64,000 nt of DNA from an uncultured Selenomonadales bacterium (GTDB lineage Bacteria; Bacillota; Negativicutes; Selenomonadales; Selenomonadaceae): contig CAMZHX010000005.1 in the NCBI GenBank assembly GCA_947307055.1, positions 62,001 through 126,000 of the forward strand, given 5' to 3'. A program made the translations under genes and the position numbers. Positions 1-9,946 of the stretch are shown here, piece after piece (position 1 is the first letter of the stretch; each line of letters opens with the position of its first letter). The notes beneath the pieces are model-generated. The model ran no database searches. It was not told the DNA's origin and saw only the letters and a list, made by a program, of their open reading frames with translations.

Positions 1-3000
1 AGCCACCGGACAAAGTGTCTGCGCCGTCGCCGCCATTGAGTGAGTCGTTACCCGCGCCACCAAGCAATTTATCATTACCCGCACTTCCGCTTAACGTGTC
101 ATTTCCGGCACCGCCATTTAATATATCGTTGCCATTCTTGCCGTAGAGTTTATCGTTGCTTGCGCCGCCCAAGATTGAATTGGCGAGCGCATTACCCGTG
201 ATATTGAGCTTAGAAGTCGCCGAGCCGTCAATCGTCACCAAGTCGGAATAATTCGTTGCATTGAAAGTTTTAGTCGCGGCGGAAAGTGTTACAGAAGTTT
301 TGTTTCCATTGAAGCGACCGTCCTTTGTGTAAATAAATTTTTTGTTGTCGGCGAAGGTGATGACTTTGTCCGAGCCGTTGAGAATCGTCAAACTGTTTTC
401 GCTATAGGTTAAGACAACTTTATTGTTGGCAACCGAGAAGATGGCGTCGCCGAGACTGCTACTTACGCTGATTTTATCCGTACCTGGTGTGTAGTCGGCG
501 ATTGTGTCGTTACCCGCGCTGAAGACGAACAAATCTTTTCCTGTACCGCCGTGAAGTGAATCATTACCTGTGCTACCGATTAGCGTATCATTGCCCGCGC
601 CACCGCTCAAAGTGTCGTTGCCGTTTCCGCCATTGAGTGAATCGTTATTCGCGCCTCCGAGCAATTTGTCATTGCCCGCGCCGCCGCTCAAAGTGTCGTT
701 GCCGTTTCCGCCATTGATTGAATCGTTATTCGCGCCGCCGACCAGTTTGTCATTGCCTTTGTCGCCTTCGACCGAAGCATTTTTTGCCGCAATGTTCAAG
801 GTATCAGCTCCGCTCGTGCCGACGAATTTTTTGCCTTTCATGTCGCCCGTCAATTTGACTGTGTAACCGCTGGCGTTGGATTTGATTGAAGCGTTCGCAC
901 CGAGTACGTTTGCATTGAGCGTGAGCGTTTTGTTTTCGGGCAGGGAAAGTTTTGCATTTTTAATCAGCCCGCCGAGAGCAATTTGAGCGTCACCCGTCTT
1001 TTTGGCAGTGTAGACAATTTTGTTGTTTTCGAGGGTGTAGCCTGCGCTCGTGTCCGTGTGCAAGGTTGCGTTCGTGTCATTAACAGTCCACGTCGGAGCC
1101 AGAGTTGTGGGAACTGTAACATCATTGGCAAGCTTGAGGGTGTAGCCATCGGAGATAGTGACAGCTTTCTTATTGAGGTTAGCCGCCTTGAGGGTGACAG
1201 TAGTGCCGTCAACTTTAATGCCACTCGTCGATTTGATACCGGTGACAGTGAAGGACTTAGGAGCAGTCGCCTCTGTGTAGCTGACTTTGTTATTGGCGAG
1301 AGAGTAACCAGCAGTCGTGCTCGCAAAGTTGTAAGTCGCTTTGCCGGAAGAAACTTTGCTCCAACCTGCTTTAGTCGCTACCGGTGCCGCAACGTCATCA
1401 GCAAGTTTGAGAGTGAAGCCGTCGGAGATGGTGACAGCCTTTTTGTTGAGGTTAGCCGCCTTGAGGGTGACGGTCGAGCCGTCAACTTTAATGCCACTCG
1501 TCGATTTGATACCGGTGACAGTGAAGGACTTAGGAGCAGTCGCCTCTGTGTAGCTGACTTTGTTATTGGCGAGAGAGTAACCAGCAGTCGTGCTCGCAAA
1601 GTTGTAAGTCGCTTTGCCGGAAGAAACTTTGCTCCAACCTGCTTTAGTCGCTACCGGTGCCGCAACGTCATCAGCAAGTTTGAGAGTGAAGCCGTCGGAG
1701 ATGGTGACAGCCTTTTTGTTGAGGTTAGCCGCCTTGAGGGTGACGGTCGAGCCGTCAACTTTAATGCCACTCGTCGATTTGATACCGGTGACAGTGAAGG
1801 ACTTAGGAGCAGTCGCCTCTGTGTAGCTGACTTTGTTATTGGCGAGAGAGTAACCAGCAGTCGTGCTCGCAAAGTTGTAAGTCGCTTTGCCGGAAGAAAC
1901 TTTGCTCCAACCTGCTTTAGTCGCTACCGGTGCCGCAACGTCATCAGCAAGTTTGAGGGTATAACCGTCGGAGATAGTGACAGCCTTCTTGTTGAGATTA
2001 GCCCCCTTGAGAGTAACAGTCGAACCGTCAACTGTGATACCACTCGTCGATTTGATACCGCTGACAGTGAAGGACTTAGGCGCAGTCGCCTCTGTGTAGC
2101 TGACTTTGTTATTGGCGAGAGAGTAACCAGCAGTCGTGCTCGCAAAGTTGTAAGTAGCTTTGCCGGAAGAAAGAGCATTCCAACCCGCGTCCGTTGTTGA
2201 AGACTTAGTAACATCGTTGCCGAGGGCGAGAGAGTAGCCCGTGCCGCTTATCGTCACTTCGCTTCCGTCAAGGGAGGCCGCTGAGAACGTGACGACTTTG
2301 CCGTTCAAGCTAACGCCGTCGAGGGATTTAACTCCGCTGACAGTAGCTAAAGTTTCGCCGCCACTTGCCGCTACGTAGCTGATTTTGTTCTCTGAGAGCT
2401 TGTAACCCGCCGAAGTGGAAAAATCTTTGTAAGTTGCGACTTTATCGCTGTAAGTCCAACCCGCTTCCGTCGTTGAAGTCTTAGTAACGTCATTGCCGAG
2501 AGCGAGAGAATAACCCTTACCGCTAATTGTAACATCTTTACCGTCGAGAGCGGCGTTAGATACTGTGACGACTTTGTCATTCAAGCTAACGCCGTCGAGG
2601 GATTTAACTCCGTTTACTGTGACTAAAGTTTCGCCGCCGCTCGCAGATACGTAGCTGATTTTGTTATCGGCAAGTGTGTAACCCGCAGAAGTGGAAAAAT
2701 CTTTGTAAGTTGCGACTTTATCGCTGTAAGTCCAACCCGCTTCCGTCGTTGAAGTCTTAGTAACGTCATTGCCGAGAGCGAGAGAATAACCCTTACCGCT
2801 AATTGTAACATCTTTACCGTCGAGAGCGGCGTTAGATACTGTGACGACTTTGTCATTCAAGCTAACGCCGTCGAGGGATTTAACTCCGTTTACTGTGACT
2901 AAAGTTTCGCCGCCGCTCGCAGATACGTAGCTGATTTTGTTATCGGCAAGTGTGTAACCCGCAGAAGTTGAAGAATCTTTGTAAGAGGCAACGTTGTTGT

Positions 3001-6000
3001 CGTAAGTCCAACCCGCATTCGTTGTCGAAGACTTAGTAACATCGTTGCCGAGAGCGAGAGTGTAACCCGTGCCGCTTATCGTCACTTCGCTTCCGTCAAG
3101 GGAGGCATTGGAGACCGTGACCAATTTGCCATTCAAGCTGATGCCGTCGAGAGATTTAACGCCGCTGACTGTGACCAGAGTTTCGCCGCCGCTCGCATTA
3201 ACATAGCTGATTTTGTTGTCTGCAAGTTTGTAACCCGCAGAAGTTGAAGAATCTTTGTAAGAGGCAACGTTGTTGTCGTAAGTCCAACCCGCATTCGTTG
3301 TCGAAGACTTAGTAACATCGTTGCCGAGAGCGAGAGTGTAACCCGTGCCGCTTATCGTCACTTCGCTTCCGTCAAGGGAGGCATTGGAGACCGTGACCAA
3401 TTTGCCATTCAAGCTGATGCCGTCGAGAGATTTAACGCCGCTGACTGTGACCAGAGTTTCGCCGCCGCTCGCATTAACATAGCTGATTTTGTTGTCTGCA
3501 AGTTTGTAGCCCGCCGAAGTTGAAGAATCTTTGTAAGAGGCAACGTTGTTGTCGTAAGTCCAACCCGCGTCCGTTGTTGAAGACTTAGTAACATCGTTGC
3601 CGAGGGCGAGAGAGTAGCCCGTGCCGCTTATCGTCACTTCGCTTCCGTCAAGGGAGGCATTGGAGACCGTGACCAATTTGCCATTCAAGCTGATGCCGTC
3701 GAGAGATTTAACGCCGCTGACTGTGACCAGAGTTTCGCCGCCGCTCGCATTAACATAGCTGATTTTGTTGTCTGCAAGTTTGTAACCCGCAGAAGTTGAA
3801 GAATCTTTGTAAGAGGCAACGTTGTTGTCGTAAGTCCAACCCGCATTCGTTGTCGAAGACTTAGTAACATCGTTGCCGAGAGCGAGAGTGTAACCCGTGC
3901 CGCTTATCGTCACTTCGCTTCCGTCAAGGGAGGCATTGGAGACCGTGACCAATTTGCCATTCAAGCTGATGCCGTCGAGAGATTTAACGCCGCTGACTGT
4001 GACCAGAGTTTCGCCACCGCTCGCATTAACGTAGCTGATTTTGTTATCGGCAAGTGTGTAACCCGCAGAAGTTGAAGAATCTTTGTAAGAGGCAACGTTG
4101 TTAGAGAAAGCCCAGCCTGCAGAAGTCGTTGAGGTCTTAGTAACATCACTGCCCAGCGCGAGTGTATAACCATCACTGATTGTAACATCTTTAGCGTCAA
4201 GAGCCGCCGCCGAGACCGTCATGACCTTATCTTTTAAGAAAAGGCCGTCGAGGGATTTAACACCAGTAACTGTTATTAATGTTTCATTGGGCGTTCCGTA
4301 AGTTGCCGTTGTGCCATTGAGTGTCCATTTATTTTTAAAAATTTCAGTGCCCTCAATATTAATGGCGGATAAGCTTGCGGCATCGACCAAAGTTATTGTT
4401 TCTTCACCGACATTGACAAGAATATCTGAGCCGCTGTCTTGAATTAAGTAAGTATCTTTGCCGTTGCCTATTTTCAAAGTCGAAATCGTATTGAAACCAT
4501 AAACTGTGTCATTGCCGTCGCCTACGTTATATTCAAATAAAGTGTACTCGGCAAAGATGCCATTAATTATTAAATCGTTGCCTTTATTGCCAGCTATCGT
4601 ATTGTTGGCTCCTTCGTCAATCAAAATCAAATCGTTATCTGCGCCGCCGTTGACTACATTATAATTTCCAATAAGCTCTAAGAAGTCTTCACCAGCTCCC
4701 ATTTCGATTAAATTGTTATCGCCGATATTTTCCAGATAATCATCGTCTTTTCCGCTCAAAATCAAATTAGAATCGCCTATATTGTTAATTATGTTGTTGC
4801 CGTCGCCCGCGTTGATTGTCATGTTGGAGCCGCCGTTCATAAAGTAATCGTTGCCCGCGCCCGTTTGAATAACTGTGTAAAGATTAAAATTAGTCTCGAT
4901 AGAGTTGTTGCCGTTCCCCGCTGTCACGGAGAAATTTTCACCTTCAGCATGAATGAAATTGTCGCCTGCGCCCAGATTAATCGCTACATTGTTGCCGAAA
5001 CTTTTAACTAAATCATTGCCTTCGCCCGTTTGAATGGAAACGCTATCTCCCATGCTCCAAACGACATCCGCGCCGCCGCCGCTCTGAATTGAAACATTAT
5101 CGCCCATATTAATGATGCTGTCACTGCCGTCACCTGTTTGAATAGAAGTTCTGTTGCCAAGATTGTCGATATAATTGTTGCCGTCGCCCGTCAAAATCGT
5201 CACGTCGGAACTTTCGCAATTTGTCACGCTGTTATTGCCGTCGCCCGTGTTTATCAAAACTCTGTCGGATTCTTGATTGCCTATGGTGTCATTGCCTGTG
5301 CCGCCGTCGATTGTCACGTCGGGAGAATTGAGATTGCCTATAATGTCGTTGCCGTCGCCGCCGAGCATCGTCACATTGGAGGAGTTGTAGTTTTCAATAG
5401 TGTCATTGTTTTCACCGCCATCCATCAAAACGAAGTTCTCGGCGTTGTTTACAAGAATGTCATCACCTTGACTGCCCAATAACGTGGTGACAATAATACC
5501 GTCGGTTGTAGTGTCTAGGTTGCTAACGTAAGCCTTTATCAGAGAGTCATAACTTGCGTCTTCGCTAGCAACGTTGTTGGAGTAAGCAGCCATGAGCTGA
5601 TTGTCCACGTGCCTAGAATTGGAGTTCCGGTTGGGATAGGTATGAGAATTGACATTATTAACATGCTCCATTTTTCTTATTTTAATTTCATGACCTATAA
5701 TCAACCCTATCCCCACGCCTGCGGCAACTCCGGCCCATATAGGTGCACCTAAGACTTCGGTGACAGCAATAACACCTCCTGCCATTATTGCTCCGCCGAC
5801 AGCTGCAAGATCCAACGCCGTCGTACCTCCCTTAATGTCCCTTTCTTGGGGACTTAAGGTATCGTCTAAAAGTACGTCGGTTATTTCCCAGACCTTCTTA
5901 TTCGCATCAAGAAGATCTATAGCAGTAGCTGCTTCTGACAAGGCCTCCCCTACCACATTCTGAGGAATATTCGGGTCAGTTAATACTGTTGTGGCGGCTT

Positions 6001-9000
6001 TTCCCATTGCCGTGACGGAGCCATTGCGAATCTCTCTGACTTTGCTAAGCGTAGGATACCGTGATTCGTTTGGTCTGAAAAGGTCATCGTAAGAACCGCC
6101 GCTATCAAGATACTCCTTCACTTTCGGAAATCTGTTTTCAAGACCGGGAAGCGCGTCAAAGTATTGTTTTTTAAACTGAAGTCTCTTATATTCTTGAGAG
6201 TAACAAAAATTTTCATCAGACAGTCTTTTTTCGAAGACGTCTATTCGGTCGTTAATGTCCAGCAAACCTTCTAAGTGGCTGTACAATTCGGAGATGTCAC
6301 TCATATCAGTATCGTTTAAATTGTTCAGATAATTGTATTGCGCTCTCATCAGCTCAACTAATTCGTTCTTATCTTGTTCGGAAAAAACGCTACCGTCGTT
6401 CTTAAAATATTCGCTCTCTAGGCCGTTTCTGACAATATCCATAAGGACATCGTTATTTTGAAATTTACTTAAGCTGGCGTTCAAATTTTCGCGAAGAAAA
6501 CCTTTGAATTCGTTCAAAGCATTTTGGCGTTTTTTTTCAAGACCGGAGCCGTCTTGATCGCCGTTAGTGACTGTATCGTTGTCCGCGCCGCCATTAGCCG
6601 ATGAACCTCTACCGTAGTTATTGATAAGGTCTTTGTCCTCGTTGCCTTCGACTGTGCAATTTGAGCCGTAGCATTGGATAGAATCGTTGCCTTTGCCACC
6701 CTTTACGCTGTTATTTGGAGCTTCGGGCGGACAATCGAAAATGTATTCAATTATGCCGCCGTTAATGATTTTATCGTTGCCGGTGCCTCCGTCAATTGTG
6801 GTTTCGGAACCGTTGTTGTAAATTATGTCCTTACCAGGACCGCTGTCGATAGAATTTTTAGTGGAATTGGTTTTGGGAGTAACAATAGTATCGTTACCGT
6901 CGCCAGCTCGAAGCGTGCAAATCCCACCTTCTAATCTAATATTTGAATTTTTGTGGGAACGATTCACTACTTGAACGACTGAATTGTTACTACTGCTTTG
7001 AACTTCATCATAGCCGAGATAGTAATCTTTGTTGTCGGAATCTATCGTCGGGATTTCAATTTCATCCGAATCGATATAATCTTTAATGGTAATGGAACCT
7101 TCGCCTATTTTGAGAATAAGATCGCTACCTCTTATTAATGTGTCGTTAACCATCGCGCCGTCGATTAAACTGATTAATGCATCCCTAGAAACAACATCAT
7201 CACCGTCACCAGGTGCATATTCGTAAATGTATTCGGTATCGTTTCCTTTATCGCGAAGATTGACTGAATCATTACCTTTGCCGCCGCGTATATAGTAATT
7301 TGAGCCCAAAACTTCTATTGAGTCATTGCCGTCACCGGCGTCGATTGTTACGTTGTTGCCATAGCTACTGTCGATTGTATCAGAGCCGCCGCCGGCCTCT
7401 ATTGTCACATCTTTGGGAATGACAATGAAAAGGTCATCATCGCCGCCGTTGTTAATGATTAAATCATTGTCATCGCCTGTGCTTATTGAAACTTGCGAGC
7501 CGCTGTTTGTAATGGTGTCTCTACCTGTGCCGCTACCTATTACAACATTCGCGGCACCGTTTGCGATAGAGTTGTTACCGTCGCTTGCGTTGACTGTTAC
7601 ATTTGAGCCCCAGTTATTGATAATATCGTCGCCAGTGCCACTATTTATTGTTGTATAGTCGCCGCTGTTACGAATTAAGTTATTGCCATTTCCAACGTTG
7701 ATTTTTGTATATTCTCCTCTGCAACCCCAAGAATCAAAAGAATTTCTAATGGTATTGTTGCCGTCGCCCGCGCTGATTAAGATATGGTTTCCGCCTACAT
7801 TTTGTAGTGAATTATCGCCGTCTCCTAGATTTATTGTGACGTTATTGGAGTAATGAGCAACGCCGCCTGAAGTATAAGTGCCAATATAGATGCTGTCATT
7901 GCCAGTGCCACTATTGATTGAAATATTGTTGCAACAACTACTATAAATTTCGTCGTTGCCGGAGCCGCTGTTTAGTGTGACATTATCGCCGTAGTTATTA
8001 ATTGTATCGTCGCCTTCGTCTGCGTCTAAGGTGACATTTGTTCCGTCGTTGGTGATATAATCGTTGCCCGCGCCGCTTTTTATGCTGTTTTGCTCGCCTC
8101 CAAAAGCATAAATGGAATCATTGCCGTCACCCAAGTCAATGATATTGCCGCTAGCGTGGTTATAGACAGTATCGTCACCTGCGCCCCCATTGATTGACAG
8201 CCCATCGCCGTAATAATTGTAAAGTGAATCGTTACCTTCGCCAAGATTTATTGAGCCAATGTCGCCGTCGTAGTTATAAACAGTGTCATCACCTGCGCTC
8301 CCATCTATTGACAACGAGTCGCCGTAGTTTTCAATATAATCATTGCCGTTGCCGCCGAGAATAGTGAGATTGTCAAGCTCATTGCTTATACTGTCGCCAC
8401 CATCTTTTAATCTGATAATTCGCGGGAGATTAATTTTCTTACCGTTGATATTAATTTTATCAAGATATTTTTGGTCAGTTTTGAGTAGGATTTGTTCTTC
8501 GCCAACCGTGACGATAATATCTGTGCCGCTTAACTGAGTTGAATAATTATCGTCGCCGCCGTTTATTTGAAGTGTAGTGTTCGTACTGAAGCCTTCAACT
8601 GTATCGAAACCATCACCAGAGTTGTAAACAATCAGATTATTCTGCGCGGCGGCGTCCAAGCTGATAAAGTCATCGCCTTGACCGCCATTAATTGTTACCG
8701 AGCCTCCGCTGTTAAAAATTGTATCGTTATCTCCACCAGTCGAAATTGTGACATTGGAAAGATAATTTTTAACGAGATCCGCTTCATCAGTCACGCCGGG
8801 TTCAAATATCATATCGAAATCAAATTTATTGCTATCTTTGTCGACTATATTCAAAGTATCGCTGAGAACGCCTCTTTCAATGGTTAATGTGTTTTGTCCG
8901 ACAGTCAAGAAAATATTTTCGCCGTCCGAACTTATCTTATTAATCTCATCGGCTAAAATTTGAATCGTGGAATTTTTGTTAAAGCCTTTTATTATGTCAT

Positions 9001-9670
9001 TACCGTCGCCTGCGCTATAGACAATAAAATTATTAGAGGAATTGAGACTGATTAAATCGTCGCCCTTACCTGTGTTTATGGTTATATCGGAGCTGTTAGC
9101 TTCGGTCGAAATTGTATCATTACCGTCGCCAGTCGAAATCTTTACAGAGTTGCCTTCGCTTTTGATACTGTTGTTACCGTCGCCAGCGTCAATAGTAGAA
9201 TTGGAACTATACCCGCTAATTGTGTCGTTGTCGTCGCCAGTCGAGATTTTGATAGCGTTGCTCCAGAATTCAATTTTATTTTTCCCGTTACCTGCGTCTA
9301 TCGTAGTGTTATAGCTGTATGTAGTAATCGTATCATTACCATCACCAGCCGCAATCTTTACGGTATTTCCGCCCCACATATAAATTTCATTGTTGCCGTT
9401 GCCAATGTTTATTGTGGCATTGGAGACATCGCCATAAAATTTGTCGTCGCCATCGCCAGTGGAAACGTTTATAAACTGTCCGCCCCAGCTGTCAATTCTG
9501 TTATTTCCACTGCCACTAGTTACCGTAACGTTGGAGGAATATCCTGTAGAAATGGTGTCGTTGCCCGCACCCGTGTCGATTGAAACATCCGAACTGTTAT
9601 TGCTAATAGAATCGTTAAGGTCTGTTCCCGAAATAACCGTATTGCTGGTATTGTTTTCGATTGTAGCCAT
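1..9670 (-). CDS. Giant RTX-like calcium-binding repeat protein (C-terminus beyond window)
   Basis: One frame stays open from ATG at 9670 to the window edge (more than 3,220 codons; the frame at base 1 matches the frame at the start). AAGGAGATG precedes the ATG. Residues about 1-1035 and 1397-1750 are glycine/aspartate-rich nonapeptide-like repeats (GxGxD, GDGNDTI, GNGNN), as in haemolysin-type Ca2+-binding proteins. Residues about 1037-1396 are non-repetitive: charged helices, then a hydrophobic glycine-rich stretch at about 1288-1328 that could insert into membrane. Residues about 1795-2486 hold eight 92-residue repeats and about 2486-2858 four 91-residue repeats. RTX repeats return near the left edge. 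No N-terminal signal peptide is seen, which fits type I secretion through a C-terminal signal, but no type I exporter lies in the window. The likely role is a secreted or surface adhesin, S-layer-like protein or toxin. That role is inference; the RTX nature is clear. Confidence 0.85.
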   Translation of the reverse strand, partial: MATIENNTSNTVISGTDLNDSISNNSSDVSIDTGAGNDTISTGYSSNVTVTSGSGNNRIDSWGGQFINVSTGDGDDKFYGDVSNATINIGNGNNEIYMWGGNTVKIAAGDGNDTITTYSYNTTIDAGNGKNKIEFWSNAIKISTGDDNDTISGYSSNSTIDAGDGNNSIKSEGNSVKISTGDGNDTISTEANSSDITINTGKGDDLISLNSSNNFIVYSAGDGNDIIKGFNKNSTIQILADEINKISSDGENIFLTVGQNTLTIERGVLSDTLNIVDKDSNKFDFDMIFEPGVTDEADLVKNYLSNVTISTGGDNDTIFNSGGSVTINGGQGDDFISLDAAAQNNLIVYNSGDGFDTVEGFSTNTTLQINGGDDNYSTQLSGTDIIVTVGEEQILLKTDQKYLDKININGKKINLPRIIRLKDGGDSISNELDNLTILGGNGNDYIENYGDSLSIDGSAGDDTVYNYDGDIGSINLGEGNDSLYNYYGDGLSINGGAGDDTVYNHASGNIIDLGDGNDSIYAFGGEQNSIKSGAGNDYITNDGTNVTLDADEGDDTINNYGDNVTLNSGSGNDEIYSSCCNNISINSGTGNDSIYIGTYTSGGVAHYSNNVTINLGDGDNSLQNVGGNHILISAGDGNNTIRNSFDSWGCRGEYTKINVGNGNNLIRNSGDYTTINSGTGDDIINNWGSNVTVNASDGNNSIANGAANVVIGSGTGRDTITNSGSQVSISTGDDNDLIINNGGDDDLFIVIPKDVTIEAGGGSDTIDSSYGNNVTIDAGDGNDSIEVLGSNYYIRGGKGNDSVNLRDKGNDTEYIYEYAPGDGDDVVSRDALISLIDGAMVNDTLIRGSDLILKIGEGSITIKDYIDSDEIEIPTIDSDNKDYYLGYDEVQSSSNNSVVQVVNRSHKNSNIRLEGGICTLRAGDGNDTIVTPKTNSTKNSIDSGPGKDIIYNNGSETTIDGGTGNDKIINGGIIEYIFDCPPEAPNNSVKGGKGNDSIQCYGSNCTVEGNEDKDLINNYGRGSSANGGADNDTVTNGDQDGSGLEKKRQNALNEFKGFLRENLNASLSKFQNNDVLMDIVRNGLESEYFKNDGSVFSEQDKNELVELMRAQYNYLNNLNDTDMSDISELYSHLEGLLDINDRIDVFEKRLSDENFCYSQEYKRLQFKKQYFDALPGLENRFPKVKEYLDSGGSYDDLFRPNESRYPTLSKVREIRNGSVTAMGKAATTVLTDPNIPQNVVGEALSEAATAIDLLDANKKVWEITDVLLDDTLSPQERDIKGGTTALDLAAVGGAIMAGGVIAVTEVLGAPIWAGVAAGVGIGLIIGHEIKIRKMEHVNNVNSHTYPNRNSNSRHVDNQLMAAYSNNVASEDASYDSLIKAYVSNLDTTTDGIIVTTLLGSQGDDILVNNAENFVLMDGGENNDTIENYNSSNVTMLGGDGNDIIGNLNSPDVTIDGGTGNDTIGNQESDRVLINTGDGNNSVTNCESSDVTILTGDGNNYIDNLGNRTSIQTGDGSDSIINMGDNVSIQSGGGADVVWSMGDSVSIQTGEGNDLVKSFGNNVAINLGAGDNFIHAEGENFSVTAGNGNNSIETNFNLYTVIQTGAGNDYFMNGGSNMTINAGDGNNIINNIGDSNLILSGKDDDYLENIGDNNLIEMGAGEDFLELIGNYNVVNGGADNDLILIDEGANNTIAGNKGNDLIINGIFAEYTLFEYNVGDGNDTVYGFNTISTLKIGNGKDTYLIQDSGSDILVNVGEETITLVDAASLSAINIEGTEIFKNKWTLNGTTATYGTPNETLITVTGVKSLDGLFLKDKVMTVSAAALDAKDVTISDGYTLALGSDVTKTSTTSAGWAFSNNVASYKDSSTSAGYTLADNKISYVNASGGETLVTVSGVKSLDGISLNGKLVTVSNASLDGSEVTISGTGYTLALGNDVTKSSTTNAGWTYDNNVASYKDSSTSAGYKLADNKISYVNASGGETLVTVSGVKSLDGISLNGKLVTVSNASLDGSEVTISGTGYSLALGNDVTKSSTTDAGWTYDNNVASYKDSSTSAGYKLADNKISYVNASGGETLVTVSGVKSLDGISLNGKLVTVSNASLDGSEVTISGTGYTLALGNDVTKSSTTNAGWTYDNNVASYKDSSTSAGYKLADNKISYVNASGGETLVTVSGVKSLDGISLNGKLVTVSNASLDGSEVTISGTGYTLALGNDVTKSSTTNAGWTYDNNVASYKDSSTSAGYTLADNKISYVSASGGETLVTVNGVKSLDGVSLNDKVVTVSNAALDGKDVTISGKGYSLALGNDVTKTSTTEAGWTYSDKVATYKDFSTSAGYTLADNKISYVSASGGETLVTVNGVKSLDGVSLNDKVVTVSNAALDGKDVTISGKGYSLALGNDVTKTSTTEAGWTYSDKVATYKDFSTSAGYKLSENKISYVAASGGETLATVSGVKSLDGVSLNGKVVTFSAASLDGSEVTISGTGYSLALGNDVTKSSTTDAGWNALSSGKATYNFASTTAGYSLANNKVSYTEATAPKSFTVSGIKSTSGITVDGSTVTLKGANLNKKAVTISDGYTLKLADDVAAPVATKAGWSKVSSGKATYNFASTTAGYSLANNKVSYTEATAPKSFTVTGIKSTSGIKVDGSTVTLKAANLNKKAVTISDGFTLKLADDVAAPVATKAGWSKVSSGKATYNFASTTAGYSLANNKVSYTEATAPKSFTVTGIKSTSGIKVDGSTVTLKAANLNKKAVTISDGFTLKLADDVAAPVATKAGWSKVSSGKATYNFASTTAGYSLANNKVSYTEATAPKSFTVTGIKSTSGIKVDGTTVTLKAANLNKKAVTISDGYTLKLANDVTVPTTLAPTWTVNDTNATLHTDTSAGYTLENNKIVYTAKKTGDAQIALGGLIKNAKLSLPENKTLTLNANVLGANASIKSNASGYTVKLTGDMKGKKFVGTSGADTLNIAAKNASVEGDKGNDKLVGGANNDSINGGNGNDTLSGGAGNDKLLGGANNDSLNGGNGNDTLSGGAGNDTLIGSTGNDSLHGGTGKDLFVFSAGNDTIADYTPGTDKISVSSSLGDAIFSVANNKVVLTYSENSLTILNGSDKVITFADNKKFIYTKDGRFNGNKTSVTLSAATKTFNATNYSDLVTIDGSATSKLNITGNALANSILGGASNDKLYGKNGNDILNGGAGNDTLSGSAGNDKLLGGAGNDSLNGGDGADTLSGG
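1100..2214 (-). repeat. Four tandem 273-bp (91-residue) repeats
   Basis: Units anchored at about 1182, 1455, 1728 and 2001 are spaced 273 bases. Bases 1341-1613 and 1614-1886 appear identical to each other by eye. The repeats share the general plan of the neighbouring 92-residue repeats but form a separate subfamily. Confidence 0.9.
2215..4290 (-). repeat. Eight tandem 276-bp (92-residue) repeats
   Basis: An anchor motif beginning at about 2304 recurs near 2580, 2856, 3132, 3408, 3684, 3960 and 4236, exactly 276 bases apart. The copies from about 2950 to 4060 are nearly identical at DNA level, while the copy near 4236 is the most diverged. Each unit encodes a domain containing SLDGISLNGK, VTISGTGYTLAL, TKSSTTNAGWTYDN and ADNKISYV. 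Homogeneity this high suggests recent expansion or gene conversion. Confidence 0.9.
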
Positions 9671-9946
9671 AAAAATCATCTCCTTACCCTTTTGTCATCA
9701 TCATTGCCCTCGAAATTTAGCTTTTTAGGGCAAAAATTTGTTTTAAGCTTCTGTGCAGCACCCCACTATACATTCAAAATTTTCAGACATTATAACAGGA
9801 AGATTTTAAAAAGTCACGGACAATTTTAAATTATTTTACCGTATCAGTCTTTACTTTCAACTTCCAAAAGCTCGAAATTATCGGTAAGTCTTCCGTTCGC
9901 CATGCCCGATATTTTTCCACTATGAACAGTTTCATACAGGTAGTGC
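9671..9946. promoter_or_regulatory. Promoter region of the giant gene; end of the opp operon
   Basis: On the minus strand a TATAAT box lies at 9789-9794, about 120 bases upstream of the giant gene ATG, with a weak GTGACT-like -35 about 17 bases further up. Between this and the oppF stop, a short minus-strand reading frame (around 9845-9900, containing MANGRLTDNFELLEVES) has no clear start site and might be a relic. No strong terminator was found after oppF. Confidence 0.45.

Noticed and set aside
983-2200. Long plus-strand frame (405 codons) opposite the 91-residue repeats
   Set aside because: It mirrors the repeat periodicity of the minus-strand giant gene, starts without a ribosome site and is explained by codon bias of the true frame.
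1100-4290. Possible CRISPR array
   Set aside because: The repeats are 273-276 bases, coding, without short spacers; they are protein-domain repeats.
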